Below are positions 27,170 to 36,526 of a DNA stretch of 64,000 bases, one piece after another. This stretch comes from Clostridia bacterium (GTDB lineage: Bacteria > Bacillota > DAOUPZ01). The position numbers were made by a program, and so were the translations under genes. How positions within the stretch are numbered: the stretch's first letter is position 1; the number at the start of each line of letters is the position of its first letter. The notes beneath the pieces were generated by a model, which was not told where the DNA came from, searched no databases, and saw nothing but the letters and a program-made list of their open reading frames with translations. The stretch lies in the NCBI GenBank assembly GCA_030625885.1, contig DAOUPZ010000008.1, forward strand, positions 50,228 to 114,227. The letters run 5' to 3'.

Positions 27170-28786
27170 ATGCAAAAAGCAATTATTTTTGGTTTAATCG
27201 GTGGGTTGGGGATGTTTTTGCTGGGTATGCAAATTATGTCTGAAGGCCTGCAGAAGGCTGCTGGTAAGCGGTTGCGCCGAATATTGGAGATTATGACTTC
27301 TAAGGCTATTTTAGGGGTTATTGCGGGGGCTGGTGTAACAGCGATTATTCAAAGTAGTAGTGCAACGACGGTTATGACAGTTGGGTTTGTTAATGCGGGA
27401 TTGATGACATTAAGACAAGCCATTGGTGTGATTATGGGGGCAAATATTGGAACGACGATCACAGCCCAATTATTAGCTCAGACAATGGCGTTTGATTTGG
27501 GAGAATTAGCGCTTCCGGCTATTGGCGTTGGTTTTGCGATGACATTTATGACTAAAAATAAGAAAATAAAATATACGGGTCAGGTACTCTTGGGTTTTGG
27601 CCTGTTGTTTTATGGGATGGATACCATGAAGGAAGCGGTTAGACCTTTGAGAGGGAATCCGGATTTTATTAATATCATGGCGACCTTTGGGAAAAACCCA
27701 TTTTTAGGTATTTTGGCAGGTATTGTCATGACAGCGGTCGTACAAAGCAGTAGTGCCACGATTGCGATTCTGATCTCTTTAGCTTCAACGGGTCTATTAG
27801 ATATTCATGCGGCTATTCCGATCCTTTTTGGTGATAATATCGGAACAACGATCACTGCCATTCTGGCAACGCTTGGAACCAACACGAATGCTAAACGAAC
27901 GGCTGTAAGTCATGCCTTGTTTAATATTGCGGGAACAATTATTTTCATGGTTGCACTTCCGGTATATACTTCAATTGTACTAAGAACTTCATCTGAGATT
28001 GCTTCTCAAATCGCAAATGCGCATACTTTGTTTAATATAAGCAGTACGCTTATTCTGTTACCATTCGTATCTTTGATTGAGAAAGGTGCGATCAAATTGG
28101 TACCTGGAAAACCTGAAGGGGAATTGCAGAAGGTTAAATATATTGATGAAAATATGTTAAAAACCCCTTCTATTGCTTTAGCCCAAGTGGCTAAGGAAAT
28201 GGTACGTATTGCTTCGATTGCACAGGAAAATATTCAAAATGCAACGGATTGTTTTTTGCGGAATGATGAGAGTTTGATGGAAAAAGTTGTAGATCAAGAA
28301 GAATTGGTTGATCAATTGGAAGAGGAAGTTGTTGTATTTTTGGCAAAGTTAGCACAGGAACCGATTACATTAAGTCAATCTAAGCGGATCGCAAACCTAC
28401 TACATGCAATCAATGATATTGAACGTGTCAGCGATCATGCGGAGGGGATTGTTCGAATCGCTAAGTTAAAAATTGAGCGCCAATTACCTTTCAGTGAGCA
28501 AGCGATTGATGATTTGAAACATATGTTCAAAGAGGTTGATCTGACATTTGCCAAAGCTGTTAAAGCTTTAAATGAAGATAATATTATGCTGGCAGAAGAA
28601 GTTGTTATTCAGGAAGATAAGATTGATCTGTTAGAAAAAAGATATCGAAAAGCACATATAGAACGTATGAATGAAGCAAGATGTTCTGCTGAATCAGGCA
28701 TTGTTTTCTTAGATATCATTAGTAATTATGAGCGAATTGGCGATCATGCAACCAATATTGCTCATGTGGTTATTGAGAATAGTTAG
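27170..28786 (+). CDS. Na/Pi cotransporter family protein
   Basis: A 538-aa protein. The N-terminal part has two inverted NptA/PNaS repeats, each with the substrate-binding signature QSSSAT (IIQSSSATTVMTVGF at about residue 60 and VVQSSSATIAILISL at about 190), among about nine transmembrane helices. The C-terminal 200 residues form a PhoU-like helical domain (INDIERVSDHAEGI, ISNYERIGDHATNI). It would import phosphate with sodium, complementing Pst. GGAGGT precedes the ATG. PhoP-like repeats lie 80-115 bases upstream. Confidence 0.93.
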   Translation: MQKAIIFGLIGGLGMFLLGMQIMSEGLQKAAGKRLRRILEIMTSKAILGVIAGAGVTAIIQSSSATTVMTVGFVNAGLMTLRQAIGVIMGANIGTTITAQLLAQTMAFDLGELALPAIGVGFAMTFMTKNKKIKYTGQVLLGFGLLFYGMDTMKEAVRPLRGNPDFINIMATFGKNPFLGILAGIVMTAVVQSSSATIAILISLASTGLLDIHAAIPILFGDNIGTTITAILATLGTNTNAKRTAVSHALFNIAGTIIFMVALPVYTSIVLRTSSEIASQIANAHTLFNISSTLILLPFVSLIEKGAIKLVPGKPEGELQKVKYIDENMLKTPSIALAQVAKEMVRIASIAQENIQNATDCFLRNDESLMEKVVDQEELVDQLEEEVVVFLAKLAQEPITLSQSKRIANLLHAINDIERVSDHAEGIVRIAKLKIERQLPFSEQAIDDLKHMFKEVDLTFAKAVKALNEDNIMLAEEVVIQEDKIDLLEKRYRKAHIERMNEARCSAESGIVFLDIISNYERIGDHATNIAHVVIENS

Positions 28787-28807
28787 GGAAGACAGCGGGA
28801 CTGTGTT

Positions 28808-28839
28808 TGGCAGGTAGTAAACAGCAGGTAGCAGGTAGG
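28808..28839. repeat. GCAGGTA-repeat element, partial second copy
   Basis: It carries the same 17-mer (28823-28839) as the element at 6190, and the flanks are also similar (GCAGGTAG-AA-CAGCAGG on the left, AT-rich AAAA on the right). No inverted partner follows, so this copy looks truncated. Confidence 0.55.
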
Positions 28840-28922
28840 AAAAAATTATAGATTAAAACTAAAAGAAATGAAAACAAAAGAGAGAGCATTCAAACTTATT
28901 TGTATGTGGCTCTCGGCGAAGA

Positions 28923-28970
28923 TAAGCAAAGAATCCTAAATTTTGATCAAAATTTAGGATTCTTTGCTTA
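28923..28970. terminator. 48-bp perfect palindrome
   Basis: Bases 28923-28946 are the exact reverse complement of 28947-28970, with no loop. It lies between the Na/Pi symporter and the moeB-like gene. It has no clear T run of its own beyond internal T-tracts; a terminator role is likely but not certain. Confidence 0.7.
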
Positions 28971-29008
28971 ACAAACTATTTCACTTTGTCTGAGGGGTGG
29001 CTAAGCTG

Positions 29009-29866
29009 ATGAACATTGATAGAATTAAAGAAATGGCAGTATCTTCAGTTTCATCTTCGGGAGAAGCGTATCAATCACTTTTGCTTTCAGCGGAAAAAGC
29101 TTTGGCTCTTGAATTGAAAAAGAGCCGGCGAGAAATTCAATTGTTAGCTTTAAAGCAGGGTGTTGTTCCAGAACGTTACATTCGTAATATCGGAACCATT
29201 GATGTTGAAGGACAAATATTGCTCTTAAATGCAACTGTTGCAGTGGTTGGTGCCGGTGGGCTTGGCGGAACAATTCTTCAATGTTTAGCACGTATGGGTG
29301 TTGGTCGATTGGTGATTGTAGATGGGGATGTGTTTAGTGATCATAACTTAAACCGGCAAGTGTTTGCGTATGAAGGAAATATAGGAGAAAATAAAGCAAT
29401 GGTCGCATCAGAACAGGTTCAGGAAATTAATGGATCAACTGAGGTAACGGTACACCCCGAATACTTGACAAGTGAAAATATCAATGACATATTAAAATCC
29501 GCAGATGTTATCGTTGATGCACTTGATAATATGTCCATTCGCTTTTTGCTTGAGAGAAATGCAAGAGAAAAGCAGATTCCTTTTATTCATGGGGCGATTG
29601 GGGGCTATTCCGGTCATGTAACAACATTTTTATATGATACGAATGATGTTGAAGGGCTCGCTGCTATTTATGGAGATGAAAAAGAAGTGTCCCAAACTGG
29701 GGTGGAAGTTCAAACTGGCAATCCAGCAGGAACACCTTTGATGGTTGCAGCATGGCAGGTTCATGAGGTCATTAAAGTAATTACGAAAGCGGGGCCCTCA
29801 TTGAGAAACAAGTTGTTATATATGGATGCTGAAGAAAATATAATACAAATAATTGATCTATTTTGA
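29009..29866 (+). CDS. ThiF/MoeB-family E1-like adenylyltransferase
   Basis: A 285-aa enzyme of the ubiquitin-activating superfamily. It has an ATP-binding VVGAGGLGGTILQCLARMGVG, the Arg/Asn motif DGDVFSDHNLNRQ and DALDN. It should adenylate the C-terminal Gly of a ubiquitin-like sulfur carrier. The paired CxxC zinc motifs of classical MoeB/ThiF are absent, and an extra helical N-terminus of about 60 residues is present. MoaD-like partners are encoded at 44335 and 44802, and an aldehyde oxidoreductase that needs molybdopterin lies nearby. A role in tungstopterin sulfur transfer is therefore inferred. ATG 29009 follows GAGGGGTGG. Confidence 0.87.
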   Translation: MNIDRIKEMAVSSVSSSGEAYQSLLLSAEKALALELKKSRREIQLLALKQGVVPERYIRNIGTIDVEGQILLLNATVAVVGAGGLGGTILQCLARMGVGRLVIVDGDVFSDHNLNRQVFAYEGNIGENKAMVASEQVQEINGSTEVTVHPEYLTSENINDILKSADVIVDALDNMSIRFLLERNAREKQIPFIHGAIGGYSGHVTTFLYDTNDVEGLAAIYGDEKEVSQTGVEVQTGNPAGTPLMVAAWQVHEVIKVITKAGPSLRNKLLYMDAEENIIQIIDLF

Positions 29867-29906
29867 AACAAAAAACCTATGTGAACGTTCACATAGGTTT
29901 TTTGTT
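29867..29906. terminator. 40-bp perfect palindromic terminator
   Basis: 29867-29886 is the exact reverse complement of 29887-29906, with A-tract and T-tract ends around CCTATGTGAAC/GTTCACATAGG. Confidence 0.8.
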
Positions 29907-30002
29907 GTTTCAATTTGGTTAAGTGCTCTAAATTAGGGTAAGAAAATAAAAGGTAGTTTAAAAGATAAGATGAGGAAATGTACTTAAAGGTAGGGTGGGA
30001 AT

Positions 30003-31364
30003 ATGCATATTCAACTTTGTCTACAACAAACACAAAAATTAATAATGACGCCCAAATTAAAACAAGCCATTGAAATTTTGCAATATTCACGTGACGAGCT
30101 GCTGGAGAAAATAAACGATGAATTGGTCAGCAATCCAATTTTAGAGATGAAAGAAGAAACAACGGATCTAAAACAATTAATATCTCATTTTTCTAGTGCG
30201 CATGATGTGAAGAGTTCCGGAAGTTATAAAATGGATGAAGAAATAGATTCCATGACGTACATGCAACATTTTTCTGATGCAAGCTGTTCGTTAAATGAGC
30301 ATCTTGAGCATCAATTACAGATGAGCTGCATGTCCAGTGAAGAAATGGAGATTGGGTGTACCATTCTAGATTGTTTAGATCAAGATGGTTATTTAAATGG
30401 AACTATTGAGGAAATTACTTTTGAATATGAGTGGGATCCAGCTATGGTTGAACGGGTACTGAAGGTGATTCAGACCTTTGACCCGCCGGGAGTAGGTGCC
30501 AGGAATTTGCAAGAATGTTTACTGATACAATTTGATTTATTACCATTATCAGTTAAGAAAACATATGGATGTATAGAAAAGATTATCAAGGATTATTTGT
30601 ATCATTTAGGGAATAGAAAATATGCACAAATTTCTAAAGGACTACACATTTCAGATGAAAAACTACGAAAGGCCATTCAAATTATTCAGAGTTTTAGTCC
30701 TAAACCTGGATTGTGTTTTGATAAGATTGGTAAAGTCGAATATATTGTTCCTGATATTACAGTTAAAGAAATTGATGGAGAGTTTTTTATTCTTCATGAT
30801 ACGTCTTGTTATCCTCGTTTGCGTATTAATCAATACTATTTACAAATGTTGGAAGATAAGAAAGTTGATGCAAAATCCAACAAATATATTAAGGAAAAAA
30901 TGGATGCTGCTCTATGGCTCGTAAAAAACATTGAACATCGTCACTATATTGTTTATCAGATTATGGAAAAAATTATATTTTTTCAGCATCAATTTTTTAA
31001 AGATGGGCCTAAGTATCTCAAACCGTTAAATTTAAAGGATATCGCTCATATGATAGATGTTCATGAATCGACTGTTAGCCGGGCTGTACGAAATAAGTAC
31101 GTACAGACAAAATGGGGCATATTTGAGTTAAAATATTTTTTCCCTGGTATGATCAATAAAGAAGATGGTGGATTGGTTTCCAATGAAGTGATTAAACAAA
31201 TGATTAAGGATTTTATCGATAAAGAAAATGCTAAAAAGCCTTATAGTGATCAACAACTTGTACATATATTACAGCAAAAAAACATTAAAGTTTCACGTCG
31301 TACGATTGCAAAATATCGAAATGAGATGGGAATAGCTTGTTCTAGTCATAGAAAAAGTTTTTAA
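30003..31364 (+). CDS. rpoN: RNA polymerase sigma-54 factor, copy 1
   Basis: A 453-aa sigma-54. Region I is Gln/Leu-rich and binds activator (QLCLQQTQKLIMTPKLKQAIEILQ). The core-binding domain runs from about residue 85 to 290. The helix-turn-helix (IDVHESTVSRAVRNKYVQTKWGIFELKYFF) reads the -12 element, and the RpoN box VSRRTIAKYRNEMGI near the C-terminus reads -24. All domains are intact. It lies between the moeB-like gene and an activator gene. A second rpoN lies 7 kb downstream; two rpoN genes so close are unusual. Confidence 0.95.
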   Translation: MHIQLCLQQTQKLIMTPKLKQAIEILQYSRDELLEKINDELVSNPILEMKEETTDLKQLISHFSSAHDVKSSGSYKMDEEIDSMTYMQHFSDASCSLNEHLEHQLQMSCMSSEEMEIGCTILDCLDQDGYLNGTIEEITFEYEWDPAMVERVLKVIQTFDPPGVGARNLQECLLIQFDLLPLSVKKTYGCIEKIIKDYLYHLGNRKYAQISKGLHISDEKLRKAIQIIQSFSPKPGLCFDKIGKVEYIVPDITVKEIDGEFFILHDTSCYPRLRINQYYLQMLEDKKVDAKSNKYIKEKMDAALWLVKNIEHRHYIVYQIMEKIIFFQHQFFKDGPKYLKPLNLKDIAHMIDVHESTVSRAVRNKYVQTKWGIFELKYFFPGMINKEDGGLVSNEVIKQMIKDFIDKENAKKPYSDQQLVHILQQKNIKVSRRTIAKYRNEMGIACSSHRKSF

Positions 31365-31443
31365 TAGAAGATGCACCAATAAGATACGATCTTTCGTTTT
31401 ATCAAAACTAAAGATGATGATTCAATATGGTACAAAAATGATT

Positions 31444-31483
31444 TAAAGATGTTGGGTAATATGCTCAGCATCTTTTTTTATTT
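31444..31483 (+). terminator. terminator after rpoN copy 1
   Basis: AAAGATG pairs with CATCTTT (ending at about 31475), followed by a long T run. Confidence 0.75.
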
Positions 31484-31528
31484 TTAAATATGGATCTAAT
31501 TGTTAAATTTTAGAACAAAAATATCAAA

Positions 31529-31546
31529 TTGGCATATGATTTGCAT
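31529..31546 (+). promoter_or_regulatory. sigma-54 promoter of activator 1
   Basis: TTGGCATATGATTTGCAT has GG at 31531-31532 and GC at 31543-31544, exactly ten bases between, matching the -24/-12 consensus. It implies that activator 1 is itself made from a sigma-54 promoter. Confidence 0.8.
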
Positions 31547-31597
31547 TTAAATATAACTAGCTTATGTTTTAGATGACTTGAAAGAAGGTGAATAAAG

Positions 31598-33625
31598 ATG
31601 AAATCGTTTCAAGCCTATATACCAGAATTAGTCGGTTATGAACAGGCTTGGTTGCGTTTTATTAATACAGGAGAAATTGATACATCAGTCATTCGTCCTA
31701 TTATTGCTGAATCGTGGGAGAGATGCCGTAAAATGAACTTGGATCCTCTTAAAGCGAAAAAGGATGTTGTGCTATCAAAAGAACAATTAAAAAAAAGGAT
31801 AAAAGACCGACAAGAATTAGTCAAAATAGGGTGGCCTTTTATGAATATATTGTACGATATTGTAAAAGGTTCAGGATTTCGTGTGGATTTGGTTGACGAA
31901 GAGGGTTATATCCTTAAAATATTAGGGGACGAAGAAGCACTGGAAATTTGTCGGAAAACAAATTCTATTCCTGGGGCAAATCTTTCTGAAGATATTGCGG
32001 GAACGAATAGTTTATCCTTATGTACTATTACTGGCGAACCCATTCAGATCGTGGGGGCAGAACATTTTTTTCAAGCTAGTCATCGTTGGACGTGTTCGGC
32101 GGCACCTATTTTTAATGAAAAAGGAGAATTGCTTGGGGCATTGAACATGGGCGGACGTTATGAATTGGTACATAAACATACATTGGGCATGGTTGTATCA
32201 ACCGCAAAAGCAATTGAGGAAGAGCTAAAGATACAGCGTATGGCTGACGATATTTCCCGTAGTAACCAACAATTAAGAGCAACATTAGAATCTATTTCAG
32301 ATGGTATTATTTATGTTAACTTTAAAAAAAGAATTAACCAAATCAATAGAATAGCCACAAAAATTCTTGGTCTTGAGCCAAAGGAAGTCATCGGTAAAAA
32401 TATTGATGATTTTATCTCTGTATCTCCATCTGCTATTTCCCCCTCGTGGGATGGTGTTTTGGAATCAGGAAAAGGTTATGAAAATCAAGAACTCATTATT
32501 AATACCAAAAATGAGAGCTTTCATTGTTTTGTGAGTGCTAAACCTATCATGCGTCATGATAAAGTAGATGGGCTGGTCGTCATTTTAAAGCGTACTGAAG
32601 AGGTAAGAAAGTTAATACATAAGATGGTAGGGGCCACTGCTCGTTTTACTTTTGATACCATTATCGGTGAAAACGAAAATATTAAAGAAGTTATTGAATT
32701 GGCTCGTTTAGCGGCCGAAACATCTTCAAGGGTGATTATTGAAGGAGAAAGTGGTACGGGTAAAGAGCTAATTGCTCAAGCCATACATAATGAAAGTTTA
32801 CAACAGAACGGACCATTCATTGCAGTTAATTGCGGTGCTATACCACGAGAACTTATTGAGAGTGAGTTATTTGGCTATGAAGACGGATCCTTTACCGGCG
32901 CTAAAAAAGGCGGTATGCCCGGTAAATTTGAATTGGCTGAAGGCGGCACATTGTTTCTAGATGAAATAGGTGATATGCCGTTGGAAATGCAAGTTAAAAT
33001 GTTACGCGTCTTGCAGGAAAATCAAGTCATACGGATCGGGGGTCGCAAAGCGATTCCGATTGATGTTAGAGTGATTGCTGCTACGAATAAAAGCTTGGAG
33101 GAGGAAATTAAGAATGGGAACTTCCGAGAAGACTTATTTTATCGGTTGAATGTCATTAAATTGAACATTTCTCCATTAAGGGAGCGAAGGGATGATATTC
33201 CTTTATTGATTAAAGACTTTTTAGAGTGTATCAGTAAGAAGATCGGAAAGGAAATAGAAGATGTTGAGCCAAGTGTACTGGATATTTTAGTAGAATATGA
33301 ATGGCCAGGTAATATTCGCGAATTACAGAATGTAATTGAGCGTGCTATTGTGGTTTCAAATAAGCAAATCATTACAGTGAGTGATTTGCCCCAGCATTTA
33401 TATAAAGATGAAAGTGAACAGAGAGCATTACGGATTAAAGAATTACAATCTCTAGAAGAGATCGAGAAACGGGCAATTCTCAGTACTTTGCGGGCAGTAG
33501 ATGGCAACATATCAAAAGCCGCTAGGATTTTAAAGATTGGAAGGAATACATTTTATCGTAAATTGGAGAAATATGATTGCAAAGAATTTTTTGATAATAC
33601 AGATCATATGGTGAGCCATTTTTAA
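31598..33625 (+). CDS. AcoR-like sigma-54 activator 1 (GAF-PAS-AAA-Fis)
   Basis: A 675-aa enhancer-binding protein. It has an AcoR/DhaR-type N-terminus (PIIAESWERCRKMNLDPL) with a GAF domain (about residues 75-205), PAS (about 225-330), an AAA+ ATPase with Walker A GESGTGKE (about 384) and Walker B LFLDEIGDM, and a Fis-type helix-turn-helix at the end (GNISKAARILKIGRNTFYRKLEKY). The sigma-54 contact loop reads GSFTGA instead of the usual GAFTGA. The GAF domain probably binds an aldehyde or related small ligand. A sigma-54 promoter lies 52 bases upstream, and the ferredoxin-AOR genes follow. Confidence 0.94.
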   Translation: MKSFQAYIPELVGYEQAWLRFINTGEIDTSVIRPIIAESWERCRKMNLDPLKAKKDVVLSKEQLKKRIKDRQELVKIGWPFMNILYDIVKGSGFRVDLVDEEGYILKILGDEEALEICRKTNSIPGANLSEDIAGTNSLSLCTITGEPIQIVGAEHFFQASHRWTCSAAPIFNEKGELLGALNMGGRYELVHKHTLGMVVSTAKAIEEELKIQRMADDISRSNQQLRATLESISDGIIYVNFKKRINQINRIATKILGLEPKEVIGKNIDDFISVSPSAISPSWDGVLESGKGYENQELIINTKNESFHCFVSAKPIMRHDKVDGLVVILKRTEEVRKLIHKMVGATARFTFDTIIGENENIKEVIELARLAAETSSRVIIEGESGTGKELIAQAIHNESLQQNGPFIAVNCGAIPRELIESELFGYEDGSFTGAKKGGMPGKFELAEGGTLFLDEIGDMPLEMQVKMLRVLQENQVIRIGGRKAIPIDVRVIAATNKSLEEEIKNGNFREDLFYRLNVIKLNISPLRERRDDIPLLIKDFLECISKKIGKEIEDVEPSVLDILVEYEWPGNIRELQNVIERAIVVSNKQIITVSDLPQHLYKDESEQRALRIKELQSLEEIEKRAILSTLRAVDGNISKAARILKIGRNTFYRKLEKYDCKEFFDNTDHMVSHF

Positions 33626-33652
33626 GCTTAACTTAAGGTAATGTTAAGCAAT

Positions 33653-33690
33653 CAAAAAGAGAATTCTTCTTCAGAAGAATTCTCTTTTTG
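33653..33690. terminator. perfect-stem terminator
   Basis: 18-bp arms (33653-33670 and 33673-33690) with a 2-base loop, A-tract and T-tract ended. It starts the 629-base gap before the ferredoxin gene. The gap also holds a palindrome, a sigma-54 promoter and a leader of about 245 bases with no clear small gene. Confidence 0.85.
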
Positions 33691-33898
33691 TAAATATAAA
33701 AAGTACAAAATGAACTGAAAGGTCAAGCATACCACTATTTCATAATGATACATTCGAAACAAGAAGTGTGCATATACGAGACATTATTATAAGAATAGAT
33801 CAAAGCGTATTCTTGGGAAATGATGATCAGAGGTTACAAAACGATATTTAGTGTTTTATAATTCTTAACGGAAAATAAAGGGTCGCATGTCATAGGAA

Positions 33899-33917
33899 TT
33901 GTGCTGTATTAGCACAA
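33899..33917. promoter_or_regulatory. candidate upstream activator site
   Basis: TTGTGCT and AGCACAA form a perfect 7-bp inverted repeat with a 5-base spacer, 65 bases upstream of the -24 element. This is typical enhancer-binding-protein site geometry. Confidence 0.45.
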
Positions 33918-33981
33918 AAAATGTTTTCAATACAATATTTATTTCATAATTATATAAAATAAATATCCAATTCTTTTCACT

Positions 33982-33999
33982 TTGGCAGAAAAATTGCAT
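33982..33999 (+). promoter_or_regulatory. sigma-54 promoter of ferredoxin-AOR operon
   Basis: TTGGCAGAAAAATTGCAT has GG 33984-33985, ten bases, GC 33996-33997. It is the closest match to the consensus in the window. Confidence 0.88.
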
Positions 34000-34254
34000 T
34001 AATTATTAATCAAAAGAATGAATATAAGTGATCGATATAAGCTCTGAAAGGAGGGAAAAGAAGATAAAGTAATAGGGGTGTTTGCAAATAGCGCAGTATT
34101 AAATGAGCGTAACTTATGTAGGAAAAAATGATACATTGATTGATGAAAAAAGGGGGAAGTTTTTAAAAAATTTGAAATATTGATATTTTTTGAAGGAAGC
34201 GTCAGTATATATAATCTGACCATTATTGAAACAAATATTAAAGGAGGGGAAAAT

Positions 34255-34659
34255 ATGGCAAAGCTAAAACGCTTAAAACATGATCCCAGTAAATGTACTG
34301 GATGTCATTTATGTGAAATTGCTTGTTCAGGAAATAAGGAGGGGATGTTTAATTCTAAGAATGCTCGTTTAACAATCCATTCCGATTATGTAGAAGGTAA
34401 AAAATTACATACAAAAGCAGATATGTGTAATTTATGTGGTATTTGTGTCAAAAAATGTCCTGAAAGTGCTATTAAAATCGAAGAGGGTCATTTAATTATT
34501 GATCATGATAAATGTAATGGTTGCGGGACTTGTATCTATGCTTGTCCACAGAATGTTTTATCTTTTGATAGTAAGGAAGAGATAGCTTATTGTGATTTGT
34601 GCGGTGGTGATCCACTATGCATTCAGTTCTGTGCGCATAAGGCCATTACGTTAGAATAA
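34255..34659 (+). CDS. polyferredoxin subunit partnering AOR
   Basis: A 134-aa iron-sulfur protein. Cysteine groups CTGCHLCEIAC, CNLCGICVKKC, CNGCGTCIYAC and CDLCGGDPLCIQFC can carry up to four [4Fe-4S] clusters. It resembles the small electron-transfer subunit found beside AOR genes. It would pass electrons from aldehyde oxidation to ferredoxin or another carrier. ATG 34255 follows AAAGGAGGGG; the frame is open further upstream but without support. The AOR gene starts 25 bases later, so the two are co-transcribed from the sigma-54 promoter. Confidence 0.93.
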   Translation: MAKLKRLKHDPSKCTGCHLCEIACSGNKEGMFNSKNARLTIHSDYVEGKKLHTKADMCNLCGICVKKCPESAIKIEEGHLIIDHDKCNGCGTCIYACPQNVLSFDSKEEIAYCDLCGGDPLCIQFCAHKAITLE

Positions 34660-34684
34660 AACAAATTAAATGGAGGTGAATTAA

Positions 34685-36526
34685 ATGTTGGGTTATCATA
34701 ATAAAGTGTTAAGATTTGATTTAACAAAGCGTCAGTGGAAGATTGAGCCTTTGAATTTAAAATGGGCTGAGCAATATTATGGGGGAAAAGGTTTAGGAAT
34801 GAAATATTTATATGAAGAGTTGGAACCGGGGATTGATCCTTTGTCACCAGAAAATAAGTTGATCTTGTCTACAGGTCCTTTATCTGGAACTTCGGCGCCT
34901 TGTAATGGTAAACTTTCTATTACGACTAAATCTCCAGCTACGAATCTTATTAATGAATCTTCTATTGGAGGAACTATTGTAGCTGAAATTAGATATGCTG
35001 GCTATGATATGATTATTCTGGAAGGAAAAGCAAGCAGTCCTGTCTATATTGAGATTGTAAATGATCATATTAGTATTAGGGATGCTGAAAACTTATGGGG
35101 GATGACTAGTCATGCTGCCGAACTAAAGTTACAGGATGAGATTGGTCACGAAGGGGCGACACTCTCTGTTGGGCCTGCTGGTGAAAATATGTGTCCCATG
35201 TCTTGTATCAATGGCGAATTGTTCCGCCAGGCCGGCAGAGGCGGCGTGGGGGCTGTGATGGGTTCCAAAAAGGTTAAAGCAATACATATCAGAGGGTCCA
35301 AGTACCCGGTAAAAGTTGCTGATATGAAGGGATTTCTGCAAAAAACAAAAGATTATTTGCAGAATAATGTTTTAACGGAAGATAATACGTGGGTTATTGA
35401 AGATGGGACAACGATTCTAGTGGATGCGACGAATGAAGGGGGTCTATCTCCTAATAAGAATTTCCAGGATGGTTATAATGAAAAGACTCATATATTAAAT
35501 AATGAAGAGTTTTTAAAGATTCGGGAACATAAAAAAGCCTGCTTTGGTTGTGGGTTAGGTTGTGGGAACGTGGTACGTGCTGGGAAACATTTCCTGGAAG
35601 GCCCAGAATATGAAAGCATTATTTTAGCAGGTCCTAATTTAGACATCTTTGATATTGAGTTTGTAACAGAATTTAATGTGTTATGCGATGATTATGGGTT
35701 GGATACGATTTCTTGTGCGGATACCATTTCTTATGCTATGGAAATGACAGAAAAGAAAATTCATAATTTTGGGATTAAGTTTGGACAACAAGATAAAGTA
35801 AGAGAGTATATAAAATTGATTGCGACTGCTCAAGGAGTAGGATTTGAATTAAGTAGGGGTACAAAATGGCTTTCTGAAAAATATGGCGGTAAAGATTTTG
35901 CGATGCATGTTAAAGGTTTGGAATTGCCGGCATATGATCCGCGTGGTTCTTTTGGAATGACGATCGCTTATGCTACGTCTGATCGGGGTGGATGTCATAT
36001 GCGTGGGTGGCCTGTTGCTGAGGAAGTGTTATCTGATGGAGAACCCTACACTTTAGAAGGTAAGGCGCAGATGACGATTGATATGCAACATTATAATGCC
36101 GTGAAGTTTTCTTTGATGATCTGTGATTTCTGGGCGTTAGGCTATGATGCAATGGCAGACTTGATGACTACAGCATTAGGAAGAGAAATTACAGAAGAAG
36201 AGTTAGAAAAAGCGGGTGAAAGAATTTATAACCTGAGTCGTATGTTTAATTGTCGTGAAGGATTTGCTAGAAAAGACGATACTTGTCCAGAGCGGGTATT
36301 TAAAGAAGCATTAAAGAGCGGTGTTACGGCAGGTAAGTTTGTGCCGCGTGAAGATTTCGAAAAAGAACTTAGCAATTACTATACTTTACGTCAATGGGAT
36401 CAAAATGGTATTCCGATGAAATCTAAACTTGAAGAATTAGGAATGGAAGTTCGAGAAAAACAAGAAAAAATTGTCTACTTAGCAAGTGTAGAAAAAGCAA
36501 ATGCGGAAGTTGCTGTAACCCAATAA
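34685..36526 (+). CDS. aor: tungsten-type aldehyde:ferredoxin oxidoreductase
   Basis: A 613-aa AOR-family enzyme that oxidises aldehydes to acids (or reduces acids) using a bis-pyranopterin tungsten centre and one [4Fe-4S] cluster. The N-terminal domain begins GYHNKVLRFDLT and has the pterin-binding YYGGKGLGMKYL and TGPLSGTSAPCNGK. Cluster ligands are in CFGCGLGC (about residue 286), with the fourth Cys in SLMICDFWALG (about 479). Length is standard. Tungsten over molybdenum is inferred from family membership. The second gene of the sigma-54-controlled ferredoxin-AOR unit. Confidence 0.94.
   Translation: MLGYHNKVLRFDLTKRQWKIEPLNLKWAEQYYGGKGLGMKYLYEELEPGIDPLSPENKLILSTGPLSGTSAPCNGKLSITTKSPATNLINESSIGGTIVAEIRYAGYDMIILEGKASSPVYIEIVNDHISIRDAENLWGMTSHAAELKLQDEIGHEGATLSVGPAGENMCPMSCINGELFRQAGRGGVGAVMGSKKVKAIHIRGSKYPVKVADMKGFLQKTKDYLQNNVLTEDNTWVIEDGTTILVDATNEGGLSPNKNFQDGYNEKTHILNNEEFLKIREHKKACFGCGLGCGNVVRAGKHFLEGPEYESIILAGPNLDIFDIEFVTEFNVLCDDYGLDTISCADTISYAMEMTEKKIHNFGIKFGQQDKVREYIKLIATAQGVGFELSRGTKWLSEKYGGKDFAMHVKGLELPAYDPRGSFGMTIAYATSDRGGCHMRGWPVAEEVLSDGEPYTLEGKAQMTIDMQHYNAVKFSLMICDFWALGYDAMADLMTTALGREITEEELEKAGERIYNLSRMFNCREGFARKDDTCPERVFKEALKSGVTAGKFVPREDFEKELSNYYTLRQWDQNGIPMKSKLEELGMEVREKQEKIVYLASVEKANAEVAVTQ

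Noticed and set aside
34180-34254. N-terminal extension of the ferredoxin subunit
   Set aside because: A strong ribosome binding site lies just before ATG 34255, and the extension has no ferredoxin features.
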